This document shows, piece after piece, positions 9,290-21,201 of a stretch of 64,000 nucleotides of DNA (positions within the stretch are counted from its first letter, which is position 1; every line of letters starts with the position of its first letter). This stretch comes from Paraspadella gotoi. Taxonomy: Eukaryota; Chaetognatha. The stretch lies in NCBI GenBank assembly GCA_051294375.1, contig CM119264.1:14472682-14536681 (forward strand). Reading direction: 5' to 3'. The notes beneath the pieces are model-generated. The model worked only from the letters and a program-made list of their open reading frames with translations, had not been told where the DNA came from and made no database searches. The position numbers and the translations under genes are program-made.

Positions 9290-10629
9290 CTGGAATTGGG
9301 GGTAGGACCGGATTTGGGGTTGAGGTCAAATAAAGATAAGACGAAATAAAATATTAGTTCAATGAAAATTTTTTAAAAAAATTTAGGGAACACGAATCTT
9401 TTTTACTTAATATTTTTATTAACATAATAAATGTTTATAACAAAATTGAAAAAAAAACTGACACAAAAAAGCAAAGACTCAAATCTCTAGGCGGCAGAAC
9501 GAGACGCCGCATTGAGGAAACATCACGTCGCTTTTTCCAATTTCTATTTTATGTCTTGTTTGCTTGGCATTCATTTGAAGGGAAGAGAAAAAAACTGCGA
9601 AGAATCGGGATGTTTCGTGATTGAATCATATTCGATTTTAGATTTTGTAACGTAAACTCAACGACACATTTTCCTTTGAACTGATTTTTGGATGCCAGAA
9701 AATCCTACTATACAAAATTGAAAAAAAAAATAGCTCGTATTAAAAGAATTGTACGTTTTAACCGACCATTGACGAATAACAAAAGAAAAAAATTCTGCGA
9801 AATATAAAAAAAATAAAAGAAAAAACATTTTAAAAAGAAAAAGAAAGAATTTCCTTTTTTCTTGTTGTTTGATTTGTTCTATTTGGGACGAAGTGTTTGT
9901 TTGGCTTCGCCCTTTGCAAAACTTCGTGGGTATCATCGTTGCTATTTTATTTATTCGTATTTTTCGCCAGTTATACATATAGTATATAGTTCGTTGGAGG
10001 ATAACAAATATCCGACTATAATCCTCGCTCTTAAAGTTTTTTTTCCGGTTTCTTGAATCTCCGTTGAACATTAATCTTTATTCTATTTTTGTTTTCTATT
10101 TTTTTTTTCATTTTTCTTTTCTTTGATTTCTTCTCTCTTCTTTTTTTCATTAATCCTTATCTCGAAGAGTCGACCTCCCTTTAAATTTTTAGAACGGAGA
10201 TGGATGAATTTTTTTTTTCTATTCTAGATCGAAACTCAACACATAACACCCAACGCAAATCAACCACAAAACGTCTTTGTACACAAGATTACACTATTCA
10301 AAATACATTTTTTTATATATATCAAATATAATTTTATATAAAACACAAAGAAATCTTTGGCGTTTTATGATTTTTTTTTTGGTTTGGTTTCTTTAATGAC
10401 ATCAATCTAATTCTCTGAACTACGGAAACCTAATTTTTTTCATTTACTACACTAAGTCACGTGTTATAGAAATTTTAATAGATATTAGATTAATTTTGTC
10501 GGAATAAATTCATTTCGTTTCATTCAAATACAGTATGTAGTTCCCTATATTGGACTCATTTATATTCGGTTATTAATCGAATCAATTAAAAGAATAAAAA
10601 ACATGAAATCAAATCGATCGACCGTTAAC
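9290..10629. other. intron, AT-rich, no exon seen
   Basis: Between two Ig exons. It contains poly-A/T runs and short A/T-rich open frames of no coding character. Confidence 0.5.
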
Positions 10630-10743
10630 CTGCGGACGAGGCACTCCGTCTGCCAGCATCCATGTTATGTTTTCGGCCGGAATCCTTGGATTGGCGAGAA
10701 TTGCGCACGAGACAGAGACGAACTCTTTGGGGTTGTGGACTCG
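10630..10743 (-). CDS. exon of Ig-superfamily-like gene, first half of an Ig domain
   Basis: The exon has 38 codons, phase 0 at both ends. The acceptor is CCCTTCCCGCAG, preceded by a CT array, and the donor is CAG then GTTAAC. The peptide RVHNPKEFVSVSCAILANP, then AENITWMLADG shows the B-strand Cys and the C-strand Trp 14 residues later, the classic Ig core. With 9187-9289 it gives one nearly whole Ig domain. An N-linked glycosylation sequon (NIT) is present, consistent with an extracellular position. Confidence 0.7.
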
Positions 10744-10756
10744 CTGCGGGAAGGGG

Positions 10757-10795
<39 letters not shown>
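10757..10795. repeat. (GA)n microsatellite upstream of an acceptor
   Basis: CT-rich on the coding (minus) strand, adjoining the acceptor of exon 10630-10743. Confidence 0.9.
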
Positions 10796-10797
<2 letters not shown>

Positions 10798-11057
10798 TTA
10801 ACCTCAAGAAATGACTCTCTCTCGCTCACTCAGAGTCACGTGAACTTACCTGAGTGCTAGGGCACTGGAATTTGGGCGAGAAATGAATTTTAAGAAAATC
10901 GAAGACGCATTTTGGTTTTGGCAAAGTCGAGTTCCAATGCGGGTGAGACGCTTCGCAACTAATCTCCTTTTTGTGATACCTTAGTGGAGATAAGTTAAAA
11001 TTAGTTAGTTGCAGCGTGAGAAAAGAAGGAATGAAGAGAAAATTGAGGCAGCGAGGG

Positions 11058-11063
11058 TGGAGA

Positions 11064-11144
<81 letters not shown>

Positions 11145-11163
11145 AGAAGAGAGAGAGAGAAAC

Positions 11164-11206
<43 letters not shown>
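11058..11206. repeat. (GA)n microsatellite followed by (GATA)n and GT-rich tract
   Basis: Long interrupted GA array; (GATA)n continues to about 11255, then a TGTG run. The S/L repeat frames here are repeat translations. Confidence 0.95.
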
Positions 11207-11921
11207 AATAGATATAGATAGATAGATAGATAGATAGATAGAATAGATAGATAGTGTGTGTGTGGTGTGTGTGTGAGAGTGAGAGTGAAAGTGAAAAGGG
11301 CTAAATGGCTAAACGACAGATTTGTCGTAAACGTCGAAAATAAATTTAGCGCCTTACAAGTAGCGCCTGAGAGAAACTTAAATAGCATAGCAAACAAAAT
11401 TGAGGTCTGACATCAATTCATGAATTATAAACTATACTTTTTTCACTTTTTTTTTCGTAAAGAAGGTTTAAAACATTTTCATAAACATAAACAGTTGTAC
11501 AAATTAAGATTGAATTTCTGCTCGAAAAATAAGTGTTTACAAAAATAAGTATACGTTTGCAAAAGCGAAAAGGATTACGCTTTATAGTGAACACTAGCTT
11601 AACTGAGCTTAGCCGAAATCGCTTAGCTGTCGAAAAATCCTCTTTGGGCTTAAGAAAAAGGACGTTTAAACCTCCTAAGCGAAAAAGGTTTTTTATGTTC
11701 CTTTCTCAATGCATTGTCCCATCATTTTCTCGCTTATCATTTTTCCCGCTTCCTCCAATGGACGCTGTTCTTAGCTCCGACGCGGGATAGCGTTTTCCTA
11801 CAAACGCGCGTCTACATATTATAAGCATTAAGTTTAATGTCTCTCATCCCATAAAATCGAATTGATGGTGCGTGGGTTTAAAAGGCTGATTGGCTGGACG
11901 AAGTGTATCGATCACGGGAGT

Positions 11922-11927
<6 letters not shown>

Positions 11928-12010
<83 letters not shown>
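11928..12010. repeat. (GA)n microsatellite
   Basis: About 40 uninterrupted GA units just downstream (minus sense) of exon 12025-12103. Confidence 0.95.
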
Positions 12011-12013
<3 letters not shown>

Positions 12014-12024
12014 CCTCAATATAC

Positions 12025-12103
12025 CCGTAATGTGCCGTCATGACGTATTCTCCGCGTGTAACGACGACTTTTGGCCCCCGGCTCCCAACGTCGGAAGACG
12101 AAA
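12025..12103 (-). CDS. exon of Ig-superfamily-like gene, Ig F-strand region
   Basis: The acceptor is TTTTCATTTTAG and the donor is CGG then GTATAT. In the frame with two bases completing a codon, the end reads VVTRGEYVMTAHYG, an Ig F-strand layout (G-x-Y-x-C) in which Met stands where Cys is expected. Another frame gives FRRWEPGAKSRRYTRR and HDGTLR. Its phase does not directly join exon 10630-10743, so an exon is missing or the sequence carries an indel. Confidence 0.4.
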
Positions 12104-12236
12104 CTAAAATGAAAAAGAAAAAAAAGAGCATCTGTGGAAAATTTCGCGATAAAAAAAAAGAATGGAAAGGGCAGAGCACGAATTACGTGGTCCGACCGGG
12201 CGGTCGGCGACGTTTGCGCCTTGGAAAAAAAAAAAC

Positions 12237-12324
12237 CCCGTCAACAAGACCTTTTCCATTCCCGCGAGGCGAAGGACGGAACGCGGCTCAGGAGGGGCGG
12301 GGCTCGAGTCGGGGATTGCGCCCC
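12237..12324 (-). CDS. candidate short exon, Ig domain start
   Basis: The acceptor is CTCCTGAAG and the donor is a GGGG/GTTTTT junction. The frame reads AIPDSSPAPPEPRSVLRL, then MEKVLLTG, resembling an inter-domain linker plus an Ig A strand. The phase relation to neighbours is not clean and the donor lies in a homopolymer. Confidence 0.25.
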
Positions 12325-12856
12325 CTTCAGGAGACAAATGAAAAACCCGAAGAAAACAAAAGAACGAAAAAGAAAAAGTAAAAAAAAAAAAAAAGAATGG
12401 AAACAAGGGGGAAAAACAAGAAAGAAAACCAATGAGGTAATTTGTACTCTTTATTTGGAGGCAACGTTGGCAATTTGCCCGCTGTGAGCGAGAAACAACA
12501 TAAACCAAAAGAGAAAAAAAGAAAATCGAAAGGAGAGTAAAAAAGGGAGAAATATCTTTAAATTTTACGGTTTTAGAAAGTACGTATTTAGAGATTTAAC
12601 GACTTGTTTTTCTCCTCGGAGAAATTTAGAGATTTTTAACCGTTTGTTTATTTGGATTCGAATTCGTTTTCCCGCCGCTTGGGGTCTCTCAGGCGGAAAG
12701 ACGAGGAAATATTATCGAAACAAATTTAGAAGAGAAAAGGGGAGAAAAAAAAAATTCAATTTTTTTTTTTCAAATTTTTTTACGCGGATTCAATGTTTTG
12801 TTAAAACACTTAACAGATATAATTTATTTTTCTCTCAATCGATGTCTCTCCATTAC

Positions 12857-13051
12857 GCCCCCTCCAACCCCGAAACACCCGTCTCCCCGTGTCTCCCCCC
12901 TTCCGTCGTCCGTGAACCCCCTCGCCCCAAAATAGTCTCCCGTCTCGCGTTGGGGCCCTCCATCCGCCACTTGAGACTCGGGGGATCTCCGCCAGAGGAC
13001 GACACGCGGCACCGGAAGGCGGCGCGCTCTCCTTCCCGAAGGATTCGCTTT
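12857..13051 (-). CDS. exon of Ig-superfamily-like gene, Ig domain core
   Basis: The acceptor is CACTGCAG and the donor is GGC then GTAATG. One base in, 64 codons, two bases out. The peptide KRILREGERAAFRCRVSSS, then DPPSLKWRMEG shows an Ig B-strand Cys and a C-strand Trp 14 residues on; a Gly/Arg/Thr-rich stretch follows. This is the clearest Ig core upstream of 10.7 kb. The remaining strands must lie in the exon(s) at 12.3-12.0 kb. Confidence 0.6.
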
Positions 13052-13336
13052 CTGCAGTGGTTGGAAATTAAATGACAATCGACGAAAAATAATCAACGTT
13101 TTTTTTGTTTTTTTTTTTTAACCAAATTTTATTTAGGAAAAAAAATGTAAAATCTAAATCCAAAATATACGTGATAATTAATGTTTTTGGTTCCTTTTAA
13201 ATTCATGACTATTCGGAATTCAACGAACACGTGCTGTGGTTTGAATTTTCGATTGCTCAGTTGTTTTGTCGTTTGTTTTGAGTCGCTGCGTTTCTTTGGC
13301 GCGATTTTATTTCCTTCATTACCCTCTCCTCATTTT

Positions 13337-13346
13337 NNNNNNNNNN
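13337..13346. other. assembly gap, 10 N
   Basis: Short N run; another 10-N run lies at 13421-13430. Confidence 0.95.
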
Positions 13347-15514
13347 ATCTCGACTGTAATTGGACTCGTATTTTCGGATTTTTTTGACTGGTGAGAGCGA
13401 GATAAAGGGTGAGAGCTGAGNNNNNNNNNNGATAAATATATCTGGGATTTTGCCCTCTTCTTCCTTTAGACGTTTTGAGGGAGATGATTGATGTGAAATG
13501 TGGGGAGGCAGAAAGGAAAAGGATGGAACTGAGAAAAATGGGAAAAAAGTGTTAACTATTATTATCAGTAACAAAGGATTAAGAGTTCAAGAAAATAGGT
13601 TAAACATAAAAAAAATGTTAAAAATGTTAAAATACGTAAAAGGAAAAACATTAAAACAAATCAGAATGAAGAAATTTATTGAGAAAAAAGTGCAATGAAA
13701 TTTGGAAGTCAATCAAATGTAGATAGATTAAAGAAATCAACTCCTTGGTGGAGTTATTTTATGTAGGCCGTTATATCTGACTTTTAGTAGAAATCCAATG
13801 AATACCTTTAACTTTATTACAGGGATGTGGAGCCGGAGCCGGAGCCGGAGCTGGAGCCGCTGGAGCCGAGCTTTTTTTGCCGGAGCCGGAGCCGGAGCCG
13901 GAGCCAGAATTTTTATCTAGCCGGAGCCGGAGCTGGAGCCGGAGCCGAAAAAAATTTTTGACCGGAGCCGGAGCTGGAGCCGGAGCCGAAATAAAAATGC
14001 CCGGCTCCAGCTCCATAAAAATAAAATAAGATTATAATTATCAAATTAAAAAAAATATTTAAAAAAATATAATATTGATTTTTATAATTCATGAAAATTT
14101 TCAACTTACTTATTTTACTTATTTTCTATTTTTCTATTTTTTTATTTTTATAATTTATATAATATCATATATTTATTATAGTACATAAAGATTAAGTTAA
14201 ATAATTAATAATTCTTTATTTTAATCTATTAAATTTATTATAAAATACTTTCAATTTTAATGAAGTAAAATTTATCCCTGAATATGCTTTGCTCACTAAC
14301 TACAGAGTCTGATTAAACGGCAAAGCTTTTCCAATAATATATTTTTAAATAATAATATAATAATAAAAGTTTATTTTTCTTACGTATATTTTTTTCTTAT
14401 TATATACTTGCAATTTTGTTACATATGGTTTGAAACATATTTATTAAAGATAAAAAATTAAATTACTTTAAATATATACTCTTTTATTTTAACTTTTTTA
14501 AATTAATGAATCCAAAAATATACCGATAAAATACTCATATTTCACAGTTTACTTTCTTTCATAGTATTAAGGAGATAAACAGTTTTTTTGAATATTTGAA
14601 CAACGATTTTATTTGACCAAAATTTTAAGTCAGGATATGTTTCGGCTCACAAGGGTTAGAGCCTTCTCCAGCAGTTTTGAAATCAACAATTTTTTCTCTG
14701 TTAATTGTTAAGTTTTGGAGAAGAGAGAGAGAGATTTTACAACAAAAGATAGGGTAAGAGACAGTGGCCCGATATGTGAAGACAGCTAAAGGTGATGGAC
14801 AGGGAATAAGAAAGCAAATTTTGTGTAAAAGTCAAAAGAGAAAAGGAGAGAGAGAGGAGAGAAGAAAAATTTAAATATATCAATACATTTGCGTAAATGT
14901 ACAACAAGAGATATAGTCGGAACTAAATTAAATTAACAAACTTAAATAAAACTAATATTTAACAAATATAAAATATATTACAATTAGTTCTAAACTAAAT
15001 AAATAAATAAAGTGAATTAAAGTAAAAATTTTAAATGGAAGAATAAGTGGTAAGGAATAGTTAAGTAAAGTGATAGTGAAAGTAAGTGTAAAAAGAGCTC
15101 AAAATAGCTGGCTCCCCCCGGCCGGGCAATAGAGGAATATATTGATATGCCTGAAAAGGAATAACCATACTCGGTATCCTGCCAATCTTTTTTTTATTAG
15201 GTCGGACTAAGTGATAGACAAAAAGCATTGGTCAAGTTCAGGGTTTGAAAAGGGACTGGCCAGGAATAAATGGGGATATAATAAGCCTTCCCATTCACCC
15301 GTGAATGAACCCAATAAAAACCTAACCCTAATTAATTTAATCTTATTTGCAATCTTGCATCATTTACAAGAGCCATTTTTTTAGCCCTAACCCTAACCTT
15401 TTATCTCATGCCAAGCTAAAACCTTAACCCTAGTATTTTAACTCTACAAGGTGACACACAACAGCCGCGCGCTAAAAAAAATCGTCTTTACAAATTTTTA
15501 ATTTTTTTTTTAAT

Positions 15515-16625
15515 CTGAAAAAGTTTTTCCTGTAAATAAAAACCTAACTCATTTATATAACCAAATTTTATATTGATTGGTTTTGATTTGACTTGGCACT
15601 GAGCAGAGAAAAGTTGCCTTCAAAATGTGTTTCATTTTAAAACTTTATTTTTTATTCAATCTGTTTTTATAACTTTTTAACTATTTTTTTACAAAAACTT
15701 TAATATAAAAGGTATCAATATTAATATATTCTGAAAGCTTTTAAAAATAATATAAAGAGATTGGCATAATTAAAATACTGTAATATTAAAATAGCCTATC
15801 TAGCTTTAAGATAATTATTAAATTAAATTCTTTTTAAGAGCAGTTTTTGAAATAATTATTAAATTATTGTTAACTATTTTAATTTAGTTTTTTTTAATTC
15901 TTTTTTAATGATACTTATATAACAATAATTGGTAAGATCATTATAGTAAGCGAATAGGTCAGATATTAAAAAAAATTATTTTAGTATTTTTATTATTTCT
16001 ATTTGGATTATCTTAATTAAACTAAAGCTGGTTAGGCTTATTTTCACGTTAGAATATTCTTAATATATCATTTTCTTCAAAATTTTCAAGAGCTTTCAGA
16101 ATATATTAATATTGATACCTTTTTATATAAAAGTTTTTATTTGGAGAGAAAACAAAAAATTGTTATTTGATAACAATGGTTTTGTTGTTATTTTAATTCG
16201 GATATTTTTTGACTCTAGGACTTCATAGTTTTAATTAAGCATTAAAATTCAAAAACATTTCAAGTTTTTAAATATTGAGTTTGTAAATTTAAATGCTTCG
16301 ATGAAGACTCGAAGTTTATAGAATCGAAACATGTCCGATTTAAATAAAAAAAATTATTGTTGTCAAATAATGAATTTTCGTTTTCTTTTAAATAATTCAA
16401 AAAAACAAAAAGGAAAGGATTAATACAATGTATAAAGTTTTTTAAAAAATGTTGTTTATAAAGTTAGACGATAAAATTTGAAAAAAAAGATTTGTTTTAA
16501 ATGAAAGACATTTTAAAAGCAACTTTTTCCTGGTCATTATCAAGTCAAATCATAACCAATAAATATAAATTTGGATATAATAAAATGTTTAGGGTTTTTA
16601 CTATAAAAAAATCTTTCAGATTAAA
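15515..16625. repeat. imperfect inverted repeat inside the hAT-like element
   Basis: The left arm is about 15515-15745 and the right arm 16100-16625. Matching blocks include GGTATCAATATTAATATATT against its complement, the AAAGTTGCCTTCAAAATG block, and the AAAAAGTTTTTCCTGTAAAT block. The right arm has about 250 bp of extra sequence (16140-16400). Confidence 0.65.
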
Positions 16626-16734
16626 AATATCTTCACAAGTTTGCAAATGTATTGAAATTGAGCATAGGGGATAATACATCACCTGCGGGCTCTTCCTCAA
16701 AACTAACCCTACGTTTCCGTACATCTCCATGCCC

Positions 16735-17405
16735 TTTCCCACCCTAACCCAGGTCTAGGCCTCCCATACATTTCCATCGCCTCAACCCTACCACCTTCGA
16801 CTCGCTAACTGTGGTCTTTTCCTAACCCTAACCCTTACCCGGGCCTCTTGTTTAATAACTCCATTCCTCTCCCTTAATCCTAACCCAGACCCTGGCCTCC
16901 CAGTAATTCCTCTGTGCCTAACCCAAACCTAACTGCCTTTGATGCATCAACCATGGGGGCCTTTTTCCCTACGAAACCCGCCAGGCTTCCCTTTCCGTTC
17001 TTATGATGCAACGTCCATGCTTTTCTCCCAAATCTACCCTAACTCGGGGCCCTGGGCTCCCAAGGTATATCTCTGTGCCTTAACCTACACACCTATCCGC
17101 CTCCATTCAATCTTCATGCCTCTCGTCTAATACGCCCTAACGCTTAACCCAGGACCGGGCTTCCCTTATATATTCGTTACCTCACTTTAATTCCCTAATA
17201 TCCGCATTGCCAGTACCTTCCTTAACGCCTATGCCGGCTTTTTGTTTAAATTTTTACCTTTAAGAATTGACATTAACCCTAACCAATACCTTAAACTCCA
17301 CTTAACTTTAAGCCTAACCCAAATTACTCAACCAACCCTAATTATTACTAACTTCAACTTAACCTAATCTAACCTTATAACTATCTCAACCCTAACCTTA
17401 ACCAT
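16735..17405. repeat. degenerate CCCTAA-containing satellite
   Basis: Repeated blocks of CCTAACCC followed by a G/C-rich GGGCCTCCC-like segment and a pyrimidine-rich stretch, spaced roughly 100-160 bp (16743, 16878, 17037, 17141). A smaller group lies at 15306-15440. Telomere-like hexamers are scattered, not a perfect array, so this is not a telomere end. Confidence 0.6.
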
Positions 17406-18438
17406 AAATGCTGAGATTTTAAGTAAATTCACCAATAATGATTTACATAATTACATAATAATTTACAATTAAAATTAACCAAAAAGTGAGGATGCTCACC
17501 AACAAATAAAAAAAATATTTTGCTATATTATTTAAATAATCTGTTTAAATATAATTTTTTAATTAATATAAATATATTTTTAATATTAAAATATATTATA
17601 TATTATATAATATAATAATATTAATTATAATAAAAATATAAATTATAGTACATTTAAAGAATATATGTATACAATATTTAATTTTTAAATTTTAATTATA
17701 TATATAGTAATGGAGCCGGAGTTTGAGCCGGAGCACGGAGCCGAGTTGTGAAATTTTTGCTGGAGACCGTGAGCGCCCAGGAGCCGGAGCCGACAAAAAA
17801 TTTTGCTTGGAGCCGGAGCGAGCCGAGCCTGGACGCGCGGAAAATATTTGGCTGGAGCTGGAGCCGGAGCCGGAGCCCGAAGACAAAATTAGGGTCGGCT
17901 CCACATCCTGCTTTATTATATTTATTTATCTTGACCTATTTAAAATATTTTTAGAATATTCATTATTTGAATTATTTGTAAAGTACCGGTATGTATTAAG
18001 AATTTTTTTTTCAAAACACTTCGAAAAAAAAAAACTAAAACTAAAATAGCCTACTAGTTTTTTTTCTCAAGGGGGAAAAAACCATTTCTTTTCGTACAAA
18101 ATTTGCCTTTCTGAAAGTTTAGGACATTGGACCCATGAAAACTCATTTTATTAGAACACTTTAGGGACTCATGTGGGAACCACGACATCTACACCATCTT
18201 CCACAAAATGAAAACGAGATTTATTGAAAATTTTGTCAACACGAAGAATGAGGTTTTATTGTACATAGTTTACAAACAATGTCTTAATTGCCTAAATTGC
18301 TTATTCATTATTTTTCCGTTGTCATTTTGCTGTTAATATAGTACGTATGTTAGTATGTACTGTATCAATAATTTCATATCAACAAAAACACAACATTAAA
18401 ACAAAATCCGACCACCTCGCACCAACCACTTGGACCAC

Positions 18439-18588
18439 CTCCTCAACTCTTTCCTCCACCTCGCCAAGATGGCGCGGCGGACGACGGTGAAGACGAATCT
18501 TGAGGACGTTGGAACAAACGTAGACGCCGCCCGTCGTCGAAGGAGATGGAGGAGAGGGTGAGGTAGGAGGTGAGGAGGTAAGGGGAGG
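18439..18588 (-). pseudogene. duplicate copy of the Ig F-strand exon, frameshifted
   Basis: It is the same exon as 21202-21349, with the same acceptor (CCGACCCTCAG). It has an extra C in the GCCGCC run and an extra A downstream, so the Ig frame is interrupted before the Y-x-C motif. Probably a duplicate representation of one genomic exon rather than a true pseudogene. Confidence 0.5.
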
Positions 18589-19048
18589 CTGAGGGTCGGA
18601 GGGAATTTGGGAGGGGAAGAAGGAATGAGTAAACATCTACAAAATAGATTTACTTGCCAAACTTCTCTGCTTCGTTGAGCGGAGGAATTATTAAATGTAA
18701 TATTAAAAAGGAGGGAGGAAGAAGCGGAGAGAGGAAAATGAGAAAACACGCGGGGGGGGGGCAAATAAATACGGTCAAGAGGTGAGGAAAGCGATGAAAG
18801 GAGGTCGGGTCAAGTCAGAATAAAACAAAAATTGAAAAATTGAAAAAGATGAATTGATAAAAAAAGTAGGAAAGAAAAATTTAGAAAAAGCGATTAAATA
18901 TGGGCATTTGATTTGTGGGCGGCACTTAAAAAAATATGCCAACTCAATTTCTGACAAATATAGAAAGAAAATATGAAAATATTAAACATATAATGGAGTT
19001 GAAGAAACAGTGAATTTAACTTGGTTTCGTAAGCGAATTAATTGAAGT

Positions 19049-19081
19049 CTCTCTCTCTCTCTCTTCTCTCTCTTCTCTCTC

Positions 19082-19137
<56 letters not shown>
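19049..19137. repeat. (CT)n microsatellite
   Basis: Counterpart of 21805-21895 in the second copy, with different interruptions. Confidence 0.95.
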
Positions 19138-19140
<3 letters not shown>

Positions 19141-20533
19141 TTCCTTCCCTACTCTCGCCCTCGTCCTCTGCCTCTCACAGAAACGCATATTTTTCCTTGA
19201 GGAATTCGCGATAAGATTGAGGAGCGAGAGAAAATTGTAGCCGCGGCGCCTGAAGGGAAAAAGAGGAAAGAAAAGGAAAGAAAAGAAATAGAGAGAGAAA
19301 AAAGAGAGAGGAAAGAGGGCAGAAAAAGAATCGAGTCAAAAACAAAAGTAGTAAACCAGTTTAAAAAAAAAAAGAAAGAGGCAAAAAGAATTTTCTGAGA
19401 TTAAGAATGAGGGAATTAGTCGAAAGTTACGAGCAGAATTAGAAAGGAGAAAGAAGTTAAAGAGAAAAAGAAAATGAAAATGAAAAGTCAATGTAAAAGG
19501 AATAAAAGAGGAAAGAATAAGAGAATGCCGTTCTAAACGTGATAACATATACACATAAAACACCCACAGCACACTTAACACATTCGAAACAGATAAATAA
19601 AGAAAGAGTGGGACTGCGAGACAGACAGAAAAAAAAAAAACAAGACAGAGAGACAGGGGCAGTGACATTGCCCACCGACAAGAAGAAGAAAGAAAAAAGA
19701 AAAAGACAAATTCTATGTGAGAATCGAAAAGCGAACCGTCGCCGTTTTGGGAGAGGAGAGTGGATTTCGTGGTGTGGGTGGCGGGAATTTGTGTGGCGGG
19801 AGGAATAACGAAGAAAAAAAACAGAGAAGATTTTCTGTTTTTCTTTTCTTCTTTTTTTCGTCAACCGAAAAAAATAAGCGAGAGGAATTATTTTTTAAAG
19901 ATCGCGAGGCATGGCGCAGGATTCATGACAATTGTGCAGAATTAAATGACGTGGCGAATGGCCAGGAGACACAGGAAAAATATCGTTAGGTTTCGAAGCT
20001 CACGCAGCTAATCAAAGCGAGAATCTTAATTAAGGTTTCAAACCGAATGACCGACGTTTCGCCTTCTGAGGTATAATTGCCAAGTTAATAATAGATCATT
20101 AGGCCAGTTTTACAAATACGATACATATAACTGCCGAGTTGAGATTATAAATTAAGTCAAATATCGTTAAAAACGAATCGAATAAACTAAAACACAAAGA
20201 AACAGAGAAGCGAACAGTTGCGAAAAGGAGGGCGGGTCTCACGACGAGGAATTCGCGGATTCTCGACCGCGGAATGCGTGAGGCGCATGCGAATTTCCTT
20301 CGCTTCACGTGCGCGCGCGCTTCGCCGTCACGGGGTACCGGCGAAAAGATTTCAAGACGCGAATCCGAAGATAAAAAAGTGAATAATTGTCTGACCGTGA
20401 CGTTCGGATCGAAAAAGGAGGCAAAAGAGCGAAGGGAGATAAGAATCACCTCAGCCTCACGCTTTTTTTTTACTTTATCGAGTGGGGAAATTCTTTTCTC
20501 TCTCTCTCGTCTCTCTCTCATCGCTCTCTCTTC

Positions 20534-20558
20534 NNNNNNNNNNNNNNNNNNNNNNNNN
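20534..20558. other. assembly gap, 25 N, between duplicate copies
   Basis: The left flank ends in a CT array. The right flank restarts inside the hAT right end, upstream of where the left copy began. Confidence 0.95.
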
Positions 20559-21201
20559 AAAGAGAGAGATGAGGCCGGAGACGGAGCCGGAAAAAAATTT
20601 GGCCTGGAGCTGGAGCCGGGAGCCGAGCTCTGCCGGAGACAAAATTAGGTCGGCTCCACATCCCTGCTTTATTATATTTATTTTATCTTGACCTATTTAA
20701 AATATTTTTAGAATATTCATATTTGAATTATTTGTAAAGTACCGTATGTATTAAAGATTTTTTTTTTCAAAACAGCTTCGAAAAAAAAAAACTAAAACTA
20801 AAATAGCCTACTAGTTTTTTCTTCTCAGGGGGAAAAAACCATTTCTTTTCGTACAAAATTTGCCTTTCTGAAAGTTTAGGACATTGGACCCATGAAAACT
20901 CATTTTATTAGAACACTTTAGGGACTCATGTGGGAACCACGACATCTACAACCAATCTTCCACAAAATGAAAACGAGATTTATTGAAAATTTTGTCAACA
21001 CGAAGAATGAGGTTTTATTGTACATAGTTTACAAAAACAATGTCTTAATTGCCTAAATTGCTTATTCATTATTTTTCCGTTGTCATTTTGCTGTTAATAT
21101 ATATACGTATGTTAGTATGTACTGTATCAATAATTTCATATCAACAAAAACACAACATTAAAACAAAATCCGACCACCTCGCACCAACCACTTGGACCCA
21201 C

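Larger units (their letters stand above)
13820..17910. mobile_element. non-autonomous hAT-like DNA transposon, 4.1 kb, with target duplication
   Basis: The left end reads CAGGGATGTGGAGCC. The right end reads GGCTCCACATCCTG here and GGCTCCACATCCCTG in the copy at 20.65 kb; these are inverse complements. The bases directly outside are CTTTATTA on both sides (13812-13819 and 17911-17918), a perfect 8-bp duplication. Eight-bp duplications and CAGGG-type ends are typical of hAT elements. Subterminal (GGAGCC)n runs lie at both ends. No transposase frame is visible inside; instead there is AT-rich DNA, an inverted repeat and a degenerate CCCTAA satellite. It sits in an intron of the Ig-type gene. 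Confidence 0.85.
17770..20533. repeat. left copy of a 2.7-kb direct duplication
   Basis: It includes the right end of the hAT-like element, an Ig exon (18439-18588), GA/CT arrays and AT-rich intron. The whole run recurs at 20565-23290 with about 1% differences, mostly single-base indels in homopolymers. Confidence 0.85.

Noticed and set aside
13771-14104. Ala-Pro repeat open frames
   Set aside because: Translation of the GGAGCC repeat at the end of the hAT-like element.
15306-17405. A telomere end
   Set aside because: CCCTAA units are scattered and degenerate, lie inside a transposon, and have unique sequence on both sides.
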